Source of the DNA: Streptomyces flavofungini
GTDB lineage: Bacteria > Actinomycetota > Actinomycetes > Streptomycetales > Streptomycetaceae
Length of the DNA: 64,000 bases
Assembly (NCBI RefSeq): GCF_014650815.1
Contig: NZ_BMVR01000009.1
Coordinates: 248,001 to 312,000, forward strand
Reading direction: 5' to 3'
Positions 16,925 through 26,482 of this stretch are shown in pieces (position 1 is the stretch's first letter; each line of letters begins with the position of its first letter). Position numbers and translations under genes: made by a program. The notes under the pieces were generated by a model. The model was not told the origin of the DNA. It worked only from the letters and a program-made list of their open reading frames with translations, and did no database searches.

Positions 16925-16960
16925 AAACCCAGGTCAGTTATCAACTGACCTGGGTTTTTT
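16925..16960 (+). terminator. Strong intrinsic terminator after tRNA-Thr
   Basis: A perfect 15-bp stem (16925-16939 with 16943-16957), 3-nt loop, and a T6 run (16955-16960) starting four bases after the tRNA CCA. Confidence 0.95.
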
Positions 16961-16989
16961 CTATGTACCGGTACCCCGGGGGGCCGGGG

Positions 16990-17007
16990 GAACCTGGGAT
17001 CGGTAGG
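16990..17007 (+). repeat. 18-bp direct repeat, left copy
   Basis: GAACCTGGGATCGGTAGG, identical to 24477-24494. It lies 26 bp before the ATG of the DUF3592-like gene and 69 bp after tRNA-Thr. Confidence 0.85.
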
Positions 17008-17033
17008 AGGGCCGGGGCGGGGAGCCTCGGGGG

Positions 17034-17910
17034 ATGGACGTGGAGAGGCTGCTCGGGTTGTGGTGGGTGGTGCCCGGGGGGCTCGCGGTGGTCGGGTATG
17101 CCTGCTCGTTGGGTGGGGTTACCCGGGTGCAGCGGGCCGTTTGGGTTACTGCTCGGGTCGTGGAGGTGCATGCGCCTGGGCATGGGGAGTCCAAGCGGGG
17201 TGGGGTGCCGGTGACTGTCGCGTTCTGGGATCCCGGTAGGGGGCGGGAGTGGCGGTTGCGGCATGCGGGGAAGCGGGGGCATGTGGTGGATGCGGCCTGG
17301 GTGGGGCGGGAGTTTCCGGTGCGGTTCCCGCGGGGGCGGCCCGGGCGGTTCTCTTTGATGCTGGATTCGGCGGGGGAGACCCGGGGACTCGGGGGGCCGA
17401 ACTGTGCGGTTGTTCTGATGCTTTTGGGGTTGGCTGTTCAGGCGTTCTTCGTCTGGGGGTATGAGGTTGGGCTGGTATGCGTTGGGGGGTTCTTGATGCT
17501 TGGTGGGGCTTTCAGTCGGGATATCGCGTCTGCTCGTGCTCGTGGCGCCTTGTTGGCGGGGGCTGTTGCTGTTCCTGGTCGGGTTGTCGCTGTCACCAGG
17601 GACGTTTACACCGATGGGGAGGGGGGCGAGATCGTCAATCATGCGCCCGTTGTTGTTTTTACTACGCTTGAGGGAGTCCAGGTCACCGCGTTGAGTCGGG
17701 ACGGAATTCCTGAGCCCCGGAAATCCCTCGGGCGTGAGGTTCGCATTCACTACGCGCCCAGTGATCCGGCTGTTTTTACGCACGATCTTGAGCATGATCG
17801 GCGTGAGCGTGCGGCGGCCGTTCGGTTCCTTCTTGGGGTGTGGGCGGCGGGGGCTGCCGCGATGGCGGCGGGGGTTGTTTCGTTGGAGTATCCGACGGTT
17901 TGGGATGCCT

Positions 17911-17918
<8 letters not shown>
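17034..17918 (+). CDS. Two-module DUF3592-like membrane protein
   Basis: A 294-aa protein with four hydrophobic segments (about residues 7-26, 122-140, 145-160 and 264-285) separating two similar extramembrane modules. The modules (around TARVVEVHAPGH...VTVAFWDP and VPGRVVAVTRDVY...APVVVFTT) resemble DUF3592, a beta-rich domain of unknown role in Streptomyces membrane proteins. Many codons end in T (GTT, GCT, CTT), unlike its neighbours, which hints at recent acquisition or relaxed selection. Its stop overlaps the stop of the convergent CHAT gene by 8 bp. No enzyme motif was seen. Confidence 0.75.
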
Positions 17919-19440
<1,522 letters not shown>

Positions 19441-19457
19441 CGGGCGGGTGGGGTTCG

Positions 19458-21146
19458 TCAGGTCGTCGTCGGTGGCCAGAACGGCACCTCTTCCTCGCTC
19501 ACGATCCGCCGGTGGTAGCGGAATTCGGCTGCCTGGATGTACTGCTGGAGTGCGACGCGGCCCGTTTCGGGTGACATCAGCACGCGGGGTGGGGGCGCGA
19601 CGCGCAGGCCGACGGAGGCCGCGGCTTCGGCCGCCACGCCGCCCAGCGCCATCGGGCCAGGGCCGTTGCCACCGGAGGCGGTTGGCGTGTGCGTCTTCAT
19701 CGCCGCGTCCGGGAAGACCGGTGCCGCGCCGGGGGCTGACGGCGGTGTGCGTTCCGTGCGGCTCAGAGCCAAGGACGCGCCGGCGCAGCGGTGTTCCACC
19801 AGTTCGAAGATCAAGCCCTGGTCCTCGGCACGCAGGGCCAGGCGGAACGCCAACTGCATCGCGTCGTCCGCCAGTTGGTGCCACTGGCTGCGGGCGTGCG
19901 CGCTGGCGAAGTCGTAGCGGGCCGCCTCCAGGGTCAGGGCGGCGGGCAGGGCGAGGGAGAGCGCGTCGGCGAGGGACGTGCGCTCGTGCTCGCCGTGGTC
20001 GGTGCGGGTCAGGTTGTCCTCAAGGGCCTTCGCGAGCATGAGGTCGACCTGGGCGCAGCGCTCGTACACGCCGCGTTCCTGGTACGCGTCCCGCGCGCCC
20101 TGGGCGAGGCGCTTCATCTCGTCGATGTCGCCCTGTTCGTACGCGTGCCGGGCGCCCATCAGCATGGTGTCGGCGGCGGCGATCGTGGCGCCGAGGCGTT
20201 CGAAGCGGGCGAGGCTCGACGCGGTCAGGTCGTTCGCGTCGGCGGTGTCGCCGCGTCGTGCCGCGAGGAAGGCGCGGGCTTGTTCGCAGACCGCCAGGTC
20301 CTCGAACTGGCCCTGCCGTTCGAAGACCTCGGCGGCCTCGGCGTACAACTGCTCCGCGCGGTCGAAGTCCCCGGCGCGCAGCGCGGCGTACGCCCGGTGG
20401 GAGAGCAGCTGCTGCCGACCGGCGTGGTGTCCCAGCGCCTGATACCCCTCGTCCGAGCGGGCGAAGTAGTCCGCCGCCAGGTCGAAGCGGTGGGTCGAGG
20501 CGCAGACGATGCCCAGGCAGTCGAGGAGGTGCGGCTCGATGGCGGGCGCCGTGGCGAGGAGCGCCGAGGCGAGTTCCTCGGCGGCGCCCCACTCGCCGCG
20601 GTCCAGGAGCAGATGCAGCCGGGCCAGTCCGACCTCGGCGCCGCGCAGGCCCTCGGGGTCCTGGAACTCGGGCAGCACGGCCGCCGCCTCGTCCGCCGTC
20701 GCCTGTGCCTCGTCCAAGTCGCCGGTTCGGCGGAGCAGTTCGGCCCTGGCCAGGAGGGTTTTGAGCAGGACCTCCAGCCAGAGCTGGCGGCCGCGCGGGC
20801 CCATCGGGACGGACGCGATGCCTCGGATCAGGGTGCGGGCCCGGTCGAGGGACCGGGCCGCGCCGGGGAGGTCCGTGGCGCTGAGCTGGACCGAGCCGAG
20901 GTCGGAGAGGAGGTGTCCGCGCAGGAGCTGTACGTCGGGGGTGTCCTCGATCGACTCGGCGAAGGCGAGGAGTTCGGCGTAGACGGCTTGGGCGGCGGGG
21001 AGGTCGGGGGTGAGCTGGTGGTGTTCGGCGAGGGCGAAGCCGGTGTCGAAGGGCTCGCCGTAGCTCAGTGGCGCGGGCGGCGTGGGCGGCGTGGGCGACG
21101 CGGGCGGGGCGGGCGGGTCCGGCTGGTCCGCTTCGTCCTTCGGCAT
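19458..21146 (-). CDS. Tetratricopeptide-repeat protein, CHAT partner
   Basis: 562 aa, mostly helical, with a Pro-rich start and many helix-pair repeats of TPR type (for example DLPGAARSLDRARTLI, DLDEAQATADEAAAVL, DFDRAEQLYAEAAEVF). TPR arrays bind partner proteins or peptides and in CHAT systems usually serve as the sensor or scaffold. The C-terminal 80 residues leave the TPR pattern and are Pro/Ala-rich. The gene starts three bases after the stop of the upstream gene (TGA-CCC-ATG) and its end touches or overlaps the CHAT start, so the two proteins are probably made together. ATG 21146 is the only good start. Confidence 0.85.
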   Translation of the reverse strand: MPKDEADQPDPPAPPASPTPPTPPAPLSYGEPFDTGFALAEHHQLTPDLPAAQAVYAELLAFAESIEDTPDVQLLRGHLLSDLGSVQLSATDLPGAARSLDRARTLIRGIASVPMGPRGRQLWLEVLLKTLLARAELLRRTGDLDEAQATADEAAAVLPEFQDPEGLRGAEVGLARLHLLLDRGEWGAAEELASALLATAPAIEPHLLDCLGIVCASTHRFDLAADYFARSDEGYQALGHHAGRQQLLSHRAYAALRAGDFDRAEQLYAEAAEVFERQGQFEDLAVCEQARAFLAARRGDTADANDLTASSLARFERLGATIAAADTMLMGARHAYEQGDIDEMKRLAQGARDAYQERGVYERCAQVDLMLAKALEDNLTRTDHGEHERTSLADALSLALPAALTLEAARYDFASAHARSQWHQLADDAMQLAFRLALRAEDQGLIFELVEHRCAGASLALSRTERTPPSAPGAAPVFPDAAMKTHTPTASGGNGPGPMALGGVAAEAAASVGLRVAPPPRVLMSPETGRVALQQYIQAAEFRYHRRIVSEEEVPFWPPTTT

Positions 21147-21149
21147 GGG

Positions 21150-22715
21150 TCAGAAGTCCTCCTCTGCGGCTGCGGCGGCCATCTCGGCGAGGAAGGGGGG
21201 CGTGGGGTGCGGATGCTGCGGGTGCGTGTCCGTGGCCTGCGGGGCGGGCAGCGGCGTCGCGGCTGCCAGGCGTTGGCGGGCCAGGGCGCGGATCGCTTCG
21301 CGGGTGGCGCGGGCGGACGTGCCCGGTGGTGTGTCGGGGTCGGGGTCGGAGCCGGGGGTGGCGTCGGGGCCCGGGTCGAACCCGGGGAGCAGGACACCTA
21401 CTTCGATACGTGGCGACCTCGCGGCGGCCGGGATGTCGAGGTCCGACCGGCCGGTCCACACGTCGTCCCGGCGGGCGAGCTGGACGCGGTGCGGTGGGCC
21501 GCCGTTCACCTCGACCTCGGCGGCGAGGCGTACGCCGTCGACGGGGGCCGTGGCGTCGGCGATGACCTCGACCTCGATCCGGCGTTCGGCGCCGATCGCG
21601 TACGCGGTCCAGGAGACGGCGGTCTCGGCCGCGTCGACGAAGCCGGGTGGATAGCGGTGCCAGTGGTTGGTTCCTGAGCCGCGGGCGATGACTCGGCCGG
21701 TCGGGGCGGGGGCGGGGGCGCCTGCTGTGAGGGCGTAGGCGTGGGGGTGGAGGTGGGGTAAGAGGGTGGTGAGGTCGGCGGGGGTGAGGTCGACCGGGGT
21801 GACATCGGCGGGGGTGACGTCGACGGGGCTGGTGTCGACGGGGGTGTGTTGCGTTGCGGTGTTCAGGGACGAGTGGAGTTGGCGCAGCGGCTCGCTGTCC
21901 AGTCCGGCGTTGTCCGCCGCTTCGTCTATCAGCCTGAGGACGTGGTCCAGTTGGGGTACCGGGGCTGCCGACCGGTGGGTGGCGCGCCACCAGTGGGTCA
22001 GGGGGGCGAGTGCGGCCTGGTGCTCCTCGATCAGCTCGGCCGCGTTGCCGTCGGGCTGGTCACTCGGGTCGGCGTGGAGGTCCGGGTCATCCGGGTCATC
22101 CGGATCATCCGGATCATCCGGATCATCCGGATCATCCGGTTCATCCGGGTCGGACAGGTCGGACAGGCCGCCCGGCGCGTCGATGTCGTCGGTGGCGGCA
22201 GTGGTGTCGGTGGTGTCGGCGGTGTCGTCGAAAAGTTGCTGGCATTCGTGGGTCAGTGCGGCCGACTCCAGGCCGAGTACGTCCGGTTCGAGGGCCGGGA
22301 TCCCGTCCAGGTGCGAGGTGGGCCACCAGCGGGCGGCCCAGTGGGCGAGGGCCAGGCGGGCGGCGGTGTGCGCGAGGGGGGTCGGCTGTTCCGGCAGGGG
22401 CGCTGTCAGCTCCGGCAGGGGCACGTCAGTGGGCCGTGGCCCAGCCGCGAGGGCGTGGACGGCGGCTGCCGTGCGTTCGCCGTAGATCGCCCACAGCCAT
22501 TGCTGGGCCCGGCCCGCGTCGTGGATCTCCGCTGTCGGGAGGCCGGGGGCGCCGAGGACGGGCCAGGTCAGGACGGCGCCCGCGACGCCGAGGACGGCCT
22601 GGGCGAAGGCGGGGGCGGGGCCGGGACCCGTGGCGGGGTCGGTGGCCGGGGCGACGACGCGGATGGTGCCGTCGTCGGCTCGGGCGATGTGGATGTCGGC
22701 CTGCCCCTCCGGCAT
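21150..22715 (-). CDS. Unrecognised protein of the CHAT operon (acidic DDP repeat)
   Basis: A 521-aa protein with no family I recognise. From the start: a short beta region (DIHIARADDGTIRVVAP), a helical part to about residue 190, an acidic repeat (DDP)n from a 9-bp tandem repeat, a second helical part, a TPVDxTPAD repeat, and a beta-rich C-terminal domain (about residues 380-480) with pattern RRIEVEVIADATAPVDGV and EVNGGPPHRV. The tail is Pro/His-rich. It begins inside the stop of the preceding gene (TGATG) and ends three bases before the TPR gene, so translation is coupled on both sides. It might be an adaptor or target of the protease. Confidence 0.75.
   Translation of the reverse strand: MPEGQADIHIARADDGTIRVVAPATDPATGPGPAPAFAQAVLGVAGAVLTWPVLGAPGLPTAEIHDAGRAQQWLWAIYGERTAAAVHALAAGPRPTDVPLPELTAPLPEQPTPLAHTAARLALAHWAARWWPTSHLDGIPALEPDVLGLESAALTHECQQLFDDTADTTDTTAATDDIDAPGGLSDLSDPDEPDDPDDPDDPDDPDDPDDPDLHADPSDQPDGNAAELIEEHQAALAPLTHWWRATHRSAAPVPQLDHVLRLIDEAADNAGLDSEPLRQLHSSLNTATQHTPVDTSPVDVTPADVTPVDLTPADLTTLLPHLHPHAYALTAGAPAPAPTGRVIARGSGTNHWHRYPPGFVDAAETAVSWTAYAIGAERRIEVEVIADATAPVDGVRLAAEVEVNGGPPHRVQLARRDDVWTGRSDLDIPAAARSPRIEVGVLLPGFDPGPDATPGSDPDPDTPPGTSARATREAIRALARQRLAAATPLPAPQATDTHPQHPHPTPPFLAEMAAAAAEEDF
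22081..22152. repeat. 9-bp tandem repeat, eight copies
   Basis: Units of TCCGGATCA (four exact) and close variants. On the minus strand it encodes the acidic Asp-Asp-Pro repeat of the 521-aa protein. Confidence 0.9.
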
Positions 22716-24442
22716 CACGCGCTCCTCGGCTCGGCGGACTTCGGCTCGGCCGGCTTCGGGGCGGGCGATTTCGGCTGGGCCGGCTTCGGGGCGGGCGGCG
22801 ACAGCGCGTCGGCCGAGGGGCCGTCGGCCGACCGCGCCCCGGACGACAGCGTGCGCAGCGCCGTCCGTACCCGGGCCCGGTGGTCCATCATCACCGAGCG
22901 CGCCACACCGTCCAGCACCGCCCAGGCCGCCCCCGCGTCCGGCAGCCCCGCACCCCGCACGTCCCGCCCGTGCAGCCGCACCCACAGCCGCCGCATGTAC
23001 GCCGACCACGGGTTACGCAGGTCGTGGGCGAGGGCTTCCAACGCGCCGCCGTCCGGGTCCGGGCGCGGGGAGAGGGTCATCCTGCGGGCGCGCAGGACCG
23101 AAGCCTCGCGCTGCCAGCGGCTGTTGACGACGCGGTGGGCCGCGGTGGCCCCTGGCGCGGCTGCTCCTCCCACCCCGGCGGCCGCCCCCGGCGCGACAGT
23201 TCCCCGCGCCCCGGCAGCCGCCCCGGACGCGAAAGTTCCCCGCGCCCCGGCGGCAGCCTCGGACGCGGCAGCCGCCCCGGACACGGAAGCCGCCCCCGCC
23301 CCCGAACCCCCACCCCCCAACGGATCCAGCCCCACCGCAAGCCGCCCCCCGAGCACGACGGCCACCCGCAGGCTCTCGTCGTACAGACCAAGCGGCGCGC
23401 AACTCCGTCCGACCTCCCGCCGCACGAGTTCCGGCACCGTCGGCAGTTCCTCGCGGTGTGCCGACGTCTGGAGGACGGTGAAGAGCCGCTCGAAGAGCGT
23501 GCGGTCGAGCGGCGCGGGGAGCGTGGCGGTCGACGCGCTCCGGCCGACCTCCGGACGCGGCGGCGCCTGGTGCGCGGTCAGTCCCAGATGCGTCGGTACG
23601 TCGTCACGTCCCCACACCCCGCTCGTACGCGCCCACAGCGCCCGCCCGAGCAGGCTCCCGTGCCCGCCCCGGACCATGTCCGCGAAGCCCGACGAGCCTT
23701 CCTCCGGCAGCGGGCCCGCGCCGGGGCGCCCGCCCGAGCCACCCGCGCCGGGGCGCCCGCCCGAGCCACCCGCGCCACAGGCCTCCAGGACCTCCCCCGC
23801 CAAGCCGACCACCGCACCCAGGCCCACACCCGCACCGGCGTCCGACCCGTCGGCGCCCGCCCGCCCCGCCGCCCACGTCGCCGCCAACTCCCCATCGAGC
23901 CGCGCCCACCGGCCCCCGTCCCTCAGATGCTCCTTCAACGCCGCCACCGTCCGCCCGACGGTCACCTCCGCGATCTCCTCGACCACGGCCCTGGCCACGG
24001 CACCCGCGGCACCCGAGGGCGTCCCGTGCTCGGCCGCCAGCTCGAAGCAGCGCTGGAAGTACAGGTCTTGGGGGTTGCCCGCCACGATCCCCAACGCCCG
24101 GCGGGTCTTCTTGAGCAGCGTGAACCACTGGGCGGTCGCCGCGAGCAGCGCGCCGGACTCCCGGATGAGCGCGGCGAGACGGTCGGCCTCGCGCGGAGCG
24201 AGGAAGTCGGCCGCCAGCTCCGGGCGCAGCGCGGGTCTGACGATCAGCGGCAGCACGATCAGCTTGACCGTCCGGGTCAACGGCGCGCCCCCGGGCCCGC
24301 TCAGCGACTCAACTCCCGACCCCGGCCCATGCCCCGCCCCCGCCCCCGCCCCGGGCTCCGCCCCGATCCCACGCCAAGCCCCGTCGATGACCATGGCACG
24401 CGGACGGTGCCCGTCGCTCGGCAGCGTGCTCGCGGACGGCAT
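22715..24442 (-). CDS. Unrecognised protein, first gene of the CHAT operon
   Basis: 575 aa, largely alpha-helical, soluble, no signal peptide. I recognise no family. Visible features: a hydrophobic start of the first helical block (TVKLIVLPLIVRPAL), a central Gly-rich linker with a repeated GAGGSGGRP unit, an Ala/Gly repeat region around residue 390, and a Pro/Lys/Glu tail with repeated PAEPKSAEP-like units. ATG 24442 is 8 nt from a -10-like TAATCT, which would give a nearly leaderless mRNA. It overlaps the next start by one base (TGATG). Being first and always coupled, it may be the sensor or regulator of the protease; that is inference. Confidence 0.7.
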   Translation of the reverse strand: MPSASTLPSDGHRPRAMVIDGAWRGIGAEPGAGAGAGHGPGSGVESLSGPGGAPLTRTVKLIVLPLIVRPALRPELAADFLAPREADRLAALIRESGALLAATAQWFTLLKKTRRALGIVAGNPQDLYFQRCFELAAEHGTPSGAAGAVARAVVEEIAEVTVGRTVAALKEHLRDGGRWARLDGELAATWAAGRAGADGSDAGAGVGLGAVVGLAGEVLEACGAGGSGGRPGAGGSGGRPGAGPLPEEGSSGFADMVRGGHGSLLGRALWARTSGVWGRDDVPTHLGLTAHQAPPRPEVGRSASTATLPAPLDRTLFERLFTVLQTSAHREELPTVPELVRREVGRSCAPLGLYDESLRVAVVLGGRLAVGLDPLGGGGSGAGAASVSGAAAASEAAAGARGTFASGAAAGARGTVAPGAAAGVGGAAAPGATAAHRVVNSRWQREASVLRARRMTLSPRPDPDGGALEALAHDLRNPWSAYMRRLWVRLHGRDVRGAGLPDAGAAWAVLDGVARSVMMDHRARVRTALRTLSSGARSADGPSADALSPPAPKPAQPKSPAPKPAEPKSAEPRSA

Positions 24443-24448
24443 GGCCCG

Positions 24449-24478
24449 AGATTACGTCGTCGGGGAACAGACGGTCGA
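24449..24478 (-). promoter_or_regulatory. Putative promoter of the CHAT operon
   Basis: On the minus strand TCGACC (24478-24473) and TAATCT (24454-24449) are separated by 18 bp, and the predicted transcript start falls at the ATG. The 18-bp repeat (24477-24494) abuts the upstream edge of the -35. Confidence 0.5.
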
Positions 24479-24494
24479 ACCTGGGATCGGTAGG
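24477..24494 (+). repeat. 18-bp direct repeat, right copy
   Basis: GAACCTGGGATCGGTAGG, same strand and identical to 16990-17007. The two copies bracket the DUF3592-like gene and the CHAT operon. Confidence 0.85.
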
Positions 24495-24598
24495 CGAAGA
24501 CCGCCCCCTAGCGTTCCCCTCGACGACGCCGGGCAGCACCACCGGTCACCAGGACCAGAGCCCGCACCAGAGCCCGCACCAGAGGGGGAAGGCACACC

Positions 24599-25024
24599 AT
24601 GGGACTCTTCGGAAAGCGCAGGACCCGCGAGGAGCGGGCCGCCGAGATCGCCGGGAAGGTGGCCGGCGGCAAGGGTTTCTACGGTCGTACGACGCGCGCG
24701 TTCCTCGGCGGCGAGGACTTCGCCAAGGTCCAGCAGTCGATCGGCGCGCACAACTCCGCCGTCCACGCGCGGCAGTTGCTGGCCATGGGGGCACCGACCC
24801 TGCCCGCCGTCGTCGTGTCGATCACCGACACCGGCAAGCTGGTGAACTTCGACCCGATCGTCGACCTGGTACTGCAGCCGTCCGGAACCGACACCGAGCG
24901 GATCGCACTCCAGACCATCGTGTCCAAGCTGAGAATCCCGCGCACCGGGGACCAGGTGCTGCTGATCGCCGACCCGGCCCGTCCGGGCGGCTACCTCTAC
25001 GCCGGGGACGGTGAGACGACGTGA
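24599..25024 (+). CDS. Unknown 141-aa protein, first gene of divergent operon
   Basis: Starts at ATG 24599 with GAGGGGGAAGG upstream. The protein opens with a basic helix (MGLFGKRRTREERAAEIAGK) and continues as a mixed alpha/beta domain (VVVSITDTGKLVNFDPIVDL, GDQVLLIADP). No membrane segment or catalytic motif is seen. The start overlaps nothing, but the stop shares bases with the next start (GTGA), so it is translated with the following gene. It is transcribed away from the CHAT operon from a shared 156-bp spacer containing the 18-bp repeat; a functional link is possible but unproven. Confidence 0.7.
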   Translation: MGLFGKRRTREERAAEIAGKVAGGKGFYGRTTRAFLGGEDFAKVQQSIGAHNSAVHARQLLAMGAPTLPAVVVSITDTGKLVNFDPIVDLVLQPSGTDTERIALQTIVSKLRIPRTGDQVLLIADPARPGGYLYAGDGETT

Positions 25025-25368
25025 CGACACCACCGTACGAAGCACATGAAGCACATGAAGCACATGAAGCACACGAACCACGCATAACCTGTGAAACCCG
25101 CGAACTGCACGAGGTGTTCGTGACCGACACCGTCCTGCTCTCCTTCGACGGCCGCGTGCTTGAGGTCTTCGGCTACTCCGACACCCACCGCAGCCACCTC
25201 TTCCAGGAGCCCCGCCTGGAGTTCGGCACCGGCCGCAGGCCCCGGATGGAGATCACCCTCACGTCGGGCGTGCGGCACTCCATGCCGTACGACCCGCACC
25301 GCCTCGACGCGCTGCGCGCCTTCGCGGAGCGGCTCGCGCGCGCGGTGGCCGAGCGGCCGAAGCGCTGA
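25021..25368 (+). CDS. Unknown 115-aa protein with EAH repeat
   Basis: GTG 25021 overlaps the previous stop by four bases. The N-terminus carries Glu-Ala-His repeats from four 9-bp units GAAGCACAT (25039-25074). The remainder is a compact beta-rich domain (VTDTVLLSFDGRVLEVFGY, PRMEITLTSGVRHSMPYD) ending in a helix (LDALRAFAERLARAVA). No family recognised. A second start after the repeat is not obvious, so the repeat is probably translated and acts as a flexible or metal-binding leader. Confidence 0.65.
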   Translation: MTTPPYEAHEAHEAHEAHEPRITCETRELHEVFVTDTVLLSFDGRVLEVFGYSDTHRSHLFQEPRLEFGTGRRPRMEITLTSGVRHSMPYDPHRLDALRAFAERLARAVAERPKR

Positions 25369-25369
25369 G

Positions 25370-25813
25370 GTGAACGGGCCGACGCAGGTGTCGGCGATCG
25401 GCCGCTGGTCGGCGGTGTGGCTGTACGCGGTCGTCGCCGGGCTGTGCCTCGCGGGGCCGTTCCTGCTGGGGCTCACCCTCGTCGCGGGCAAGGGCGTCCT
25501 GGCCGTCGGCATCGTGTGCACGGTGGTTCTCGTGCCCGTGGGTCTCCTCGTCTGGGTCACCGTCGCCGCCGAGCGGAAGCACAACCGGCGGCTCGACGCC
25601 GTCGGGGTGCCGGCGGTCGCGGAGGTCATCGGGCTGACCGAGTGGGACAGCGGGGACGACGCGGGTGCCGTGGTCGTGCTGCGGCTCAGCGGGCCGGGGT
25701 TCCGGGCGTTCGAGGCGACCTGGAAGCGCTCGCCGCATCCCGCCCTGCGCGTGGGCCTGCGGCTCGATGCCGTGGTCGATCCGGCCGAGCGGCTGTACCG
25801 GGTCGAGCTGTGA
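25370..25813 (+). CDS. Small membrane protein, DUF3592-like
   Basis: 147 aa from GTG 25370, one base after the preceding stop. Two hydrophobic segments (about residues 15-35 and 42-62) precede a soluble domain (VAEVIGLTEWDSGDD...VVVLRLSG...RVGLRLDAVVDPAERLYRV) with the same layout as the DUF3592-like modules of the 17034-17918 gene. It is the last gene of the three-gene operon. Function unknown. Confidence 0.7.
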   Translation: MNGPTQVSAIGRWSAVWLYAVVAGLCLAGPFLLGLTLVAGKGVLAVGIVCTVVLVPVGLLVWVTVAAERKHNRRLDAVGVPAVAEVIGLTEWDSGDDAGAVVVLRLSGPGFRAFEATWKRSPHPALRVGLRLDAVVDPAERLYRVEL

Positions 25814-25978
25814 CCCGGTGGACCCCGCGGGCCCGGTGGCGGGCGGCCGGGAGACGTTCCGGTCCGGTCAGCGGAACAACGCTTGCCCGGGCTCCGCGGA
25901 CGCGGGCGGCCTCGAACGCGTAGGAAATCCGCGTGATTCGCCGCTCGCCGGGGACGGCGGACGGCGAGGGGGAGCGAC

Positions 25979-26372
25979 ATGGCAGACCGTCAGACGCCGC
26001 ACGGTCCCGAGCAGGTCGTCGAGGCCAAGCTAGAGGAATCGGAGATCCGGGTCATCGGGCAGGCGGGCAAGGTGAGCCCGCGGGACCTTTCGGGCAACGG
26101 CTACACCTACCGGTACGACTGGGGCGCGTGGAACGGGTTCGTGCGCTTCAACCTCACGAGTTCCACCTTCACCGCCAACACGCGCGTGTTCGCGGCGGTG
26201 AGCGAACCGACGGGCGGCGGTGGCAAGTTCATCGGCGCCGCGCGCTACCGCCGCCGTGGGCGTGGCCGTGCCCGACCCGCGCCGCCTGGCGCACACCACG
26301 GAGGTCGCGCGGCGCAGCGCCCGCATGCTCAGCACCACCATGCAGCGGCTCCCGCCCGGCGTCCGGACCTGA
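25979..26372 (+). pseudogene. Broken gene: truncated conserved protein joined to an unrelated tail
   Basis: ATG 25979 has a good ribosome site (GAGGGGGAGCGAC). The first 90 codons encode a clean beta-rich protein (GYTYRYDWGAWNGFVRFNL, TANTRVFAAVSEP, KFIGAARY). After 26246 that frame turns into Arg/Pro/His-rich nonsense, while the next frame (26247-26372) reads TAAVGVAVPDPRRLAH... to PGVRT-stop with strong GC3 bias, like the end of another protein. This looks like a deletion junction that joined the start of one gene to the end of a second. The first frame stays open into the acyl-CoA synthetase, so a fusion protein is formally possible. Confidence 0.55.
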
Positions 26373-26482
26373 GCGGGTCGGGGGCGGGGCAGGTCGGGCC
26401 AGGTCAGCGCACTGATGCCAAGGCGACGTCCCGATGCTTACGATGCGCCATGGACGCGGGACGGCAGCGCGAGGGGGCGGAC

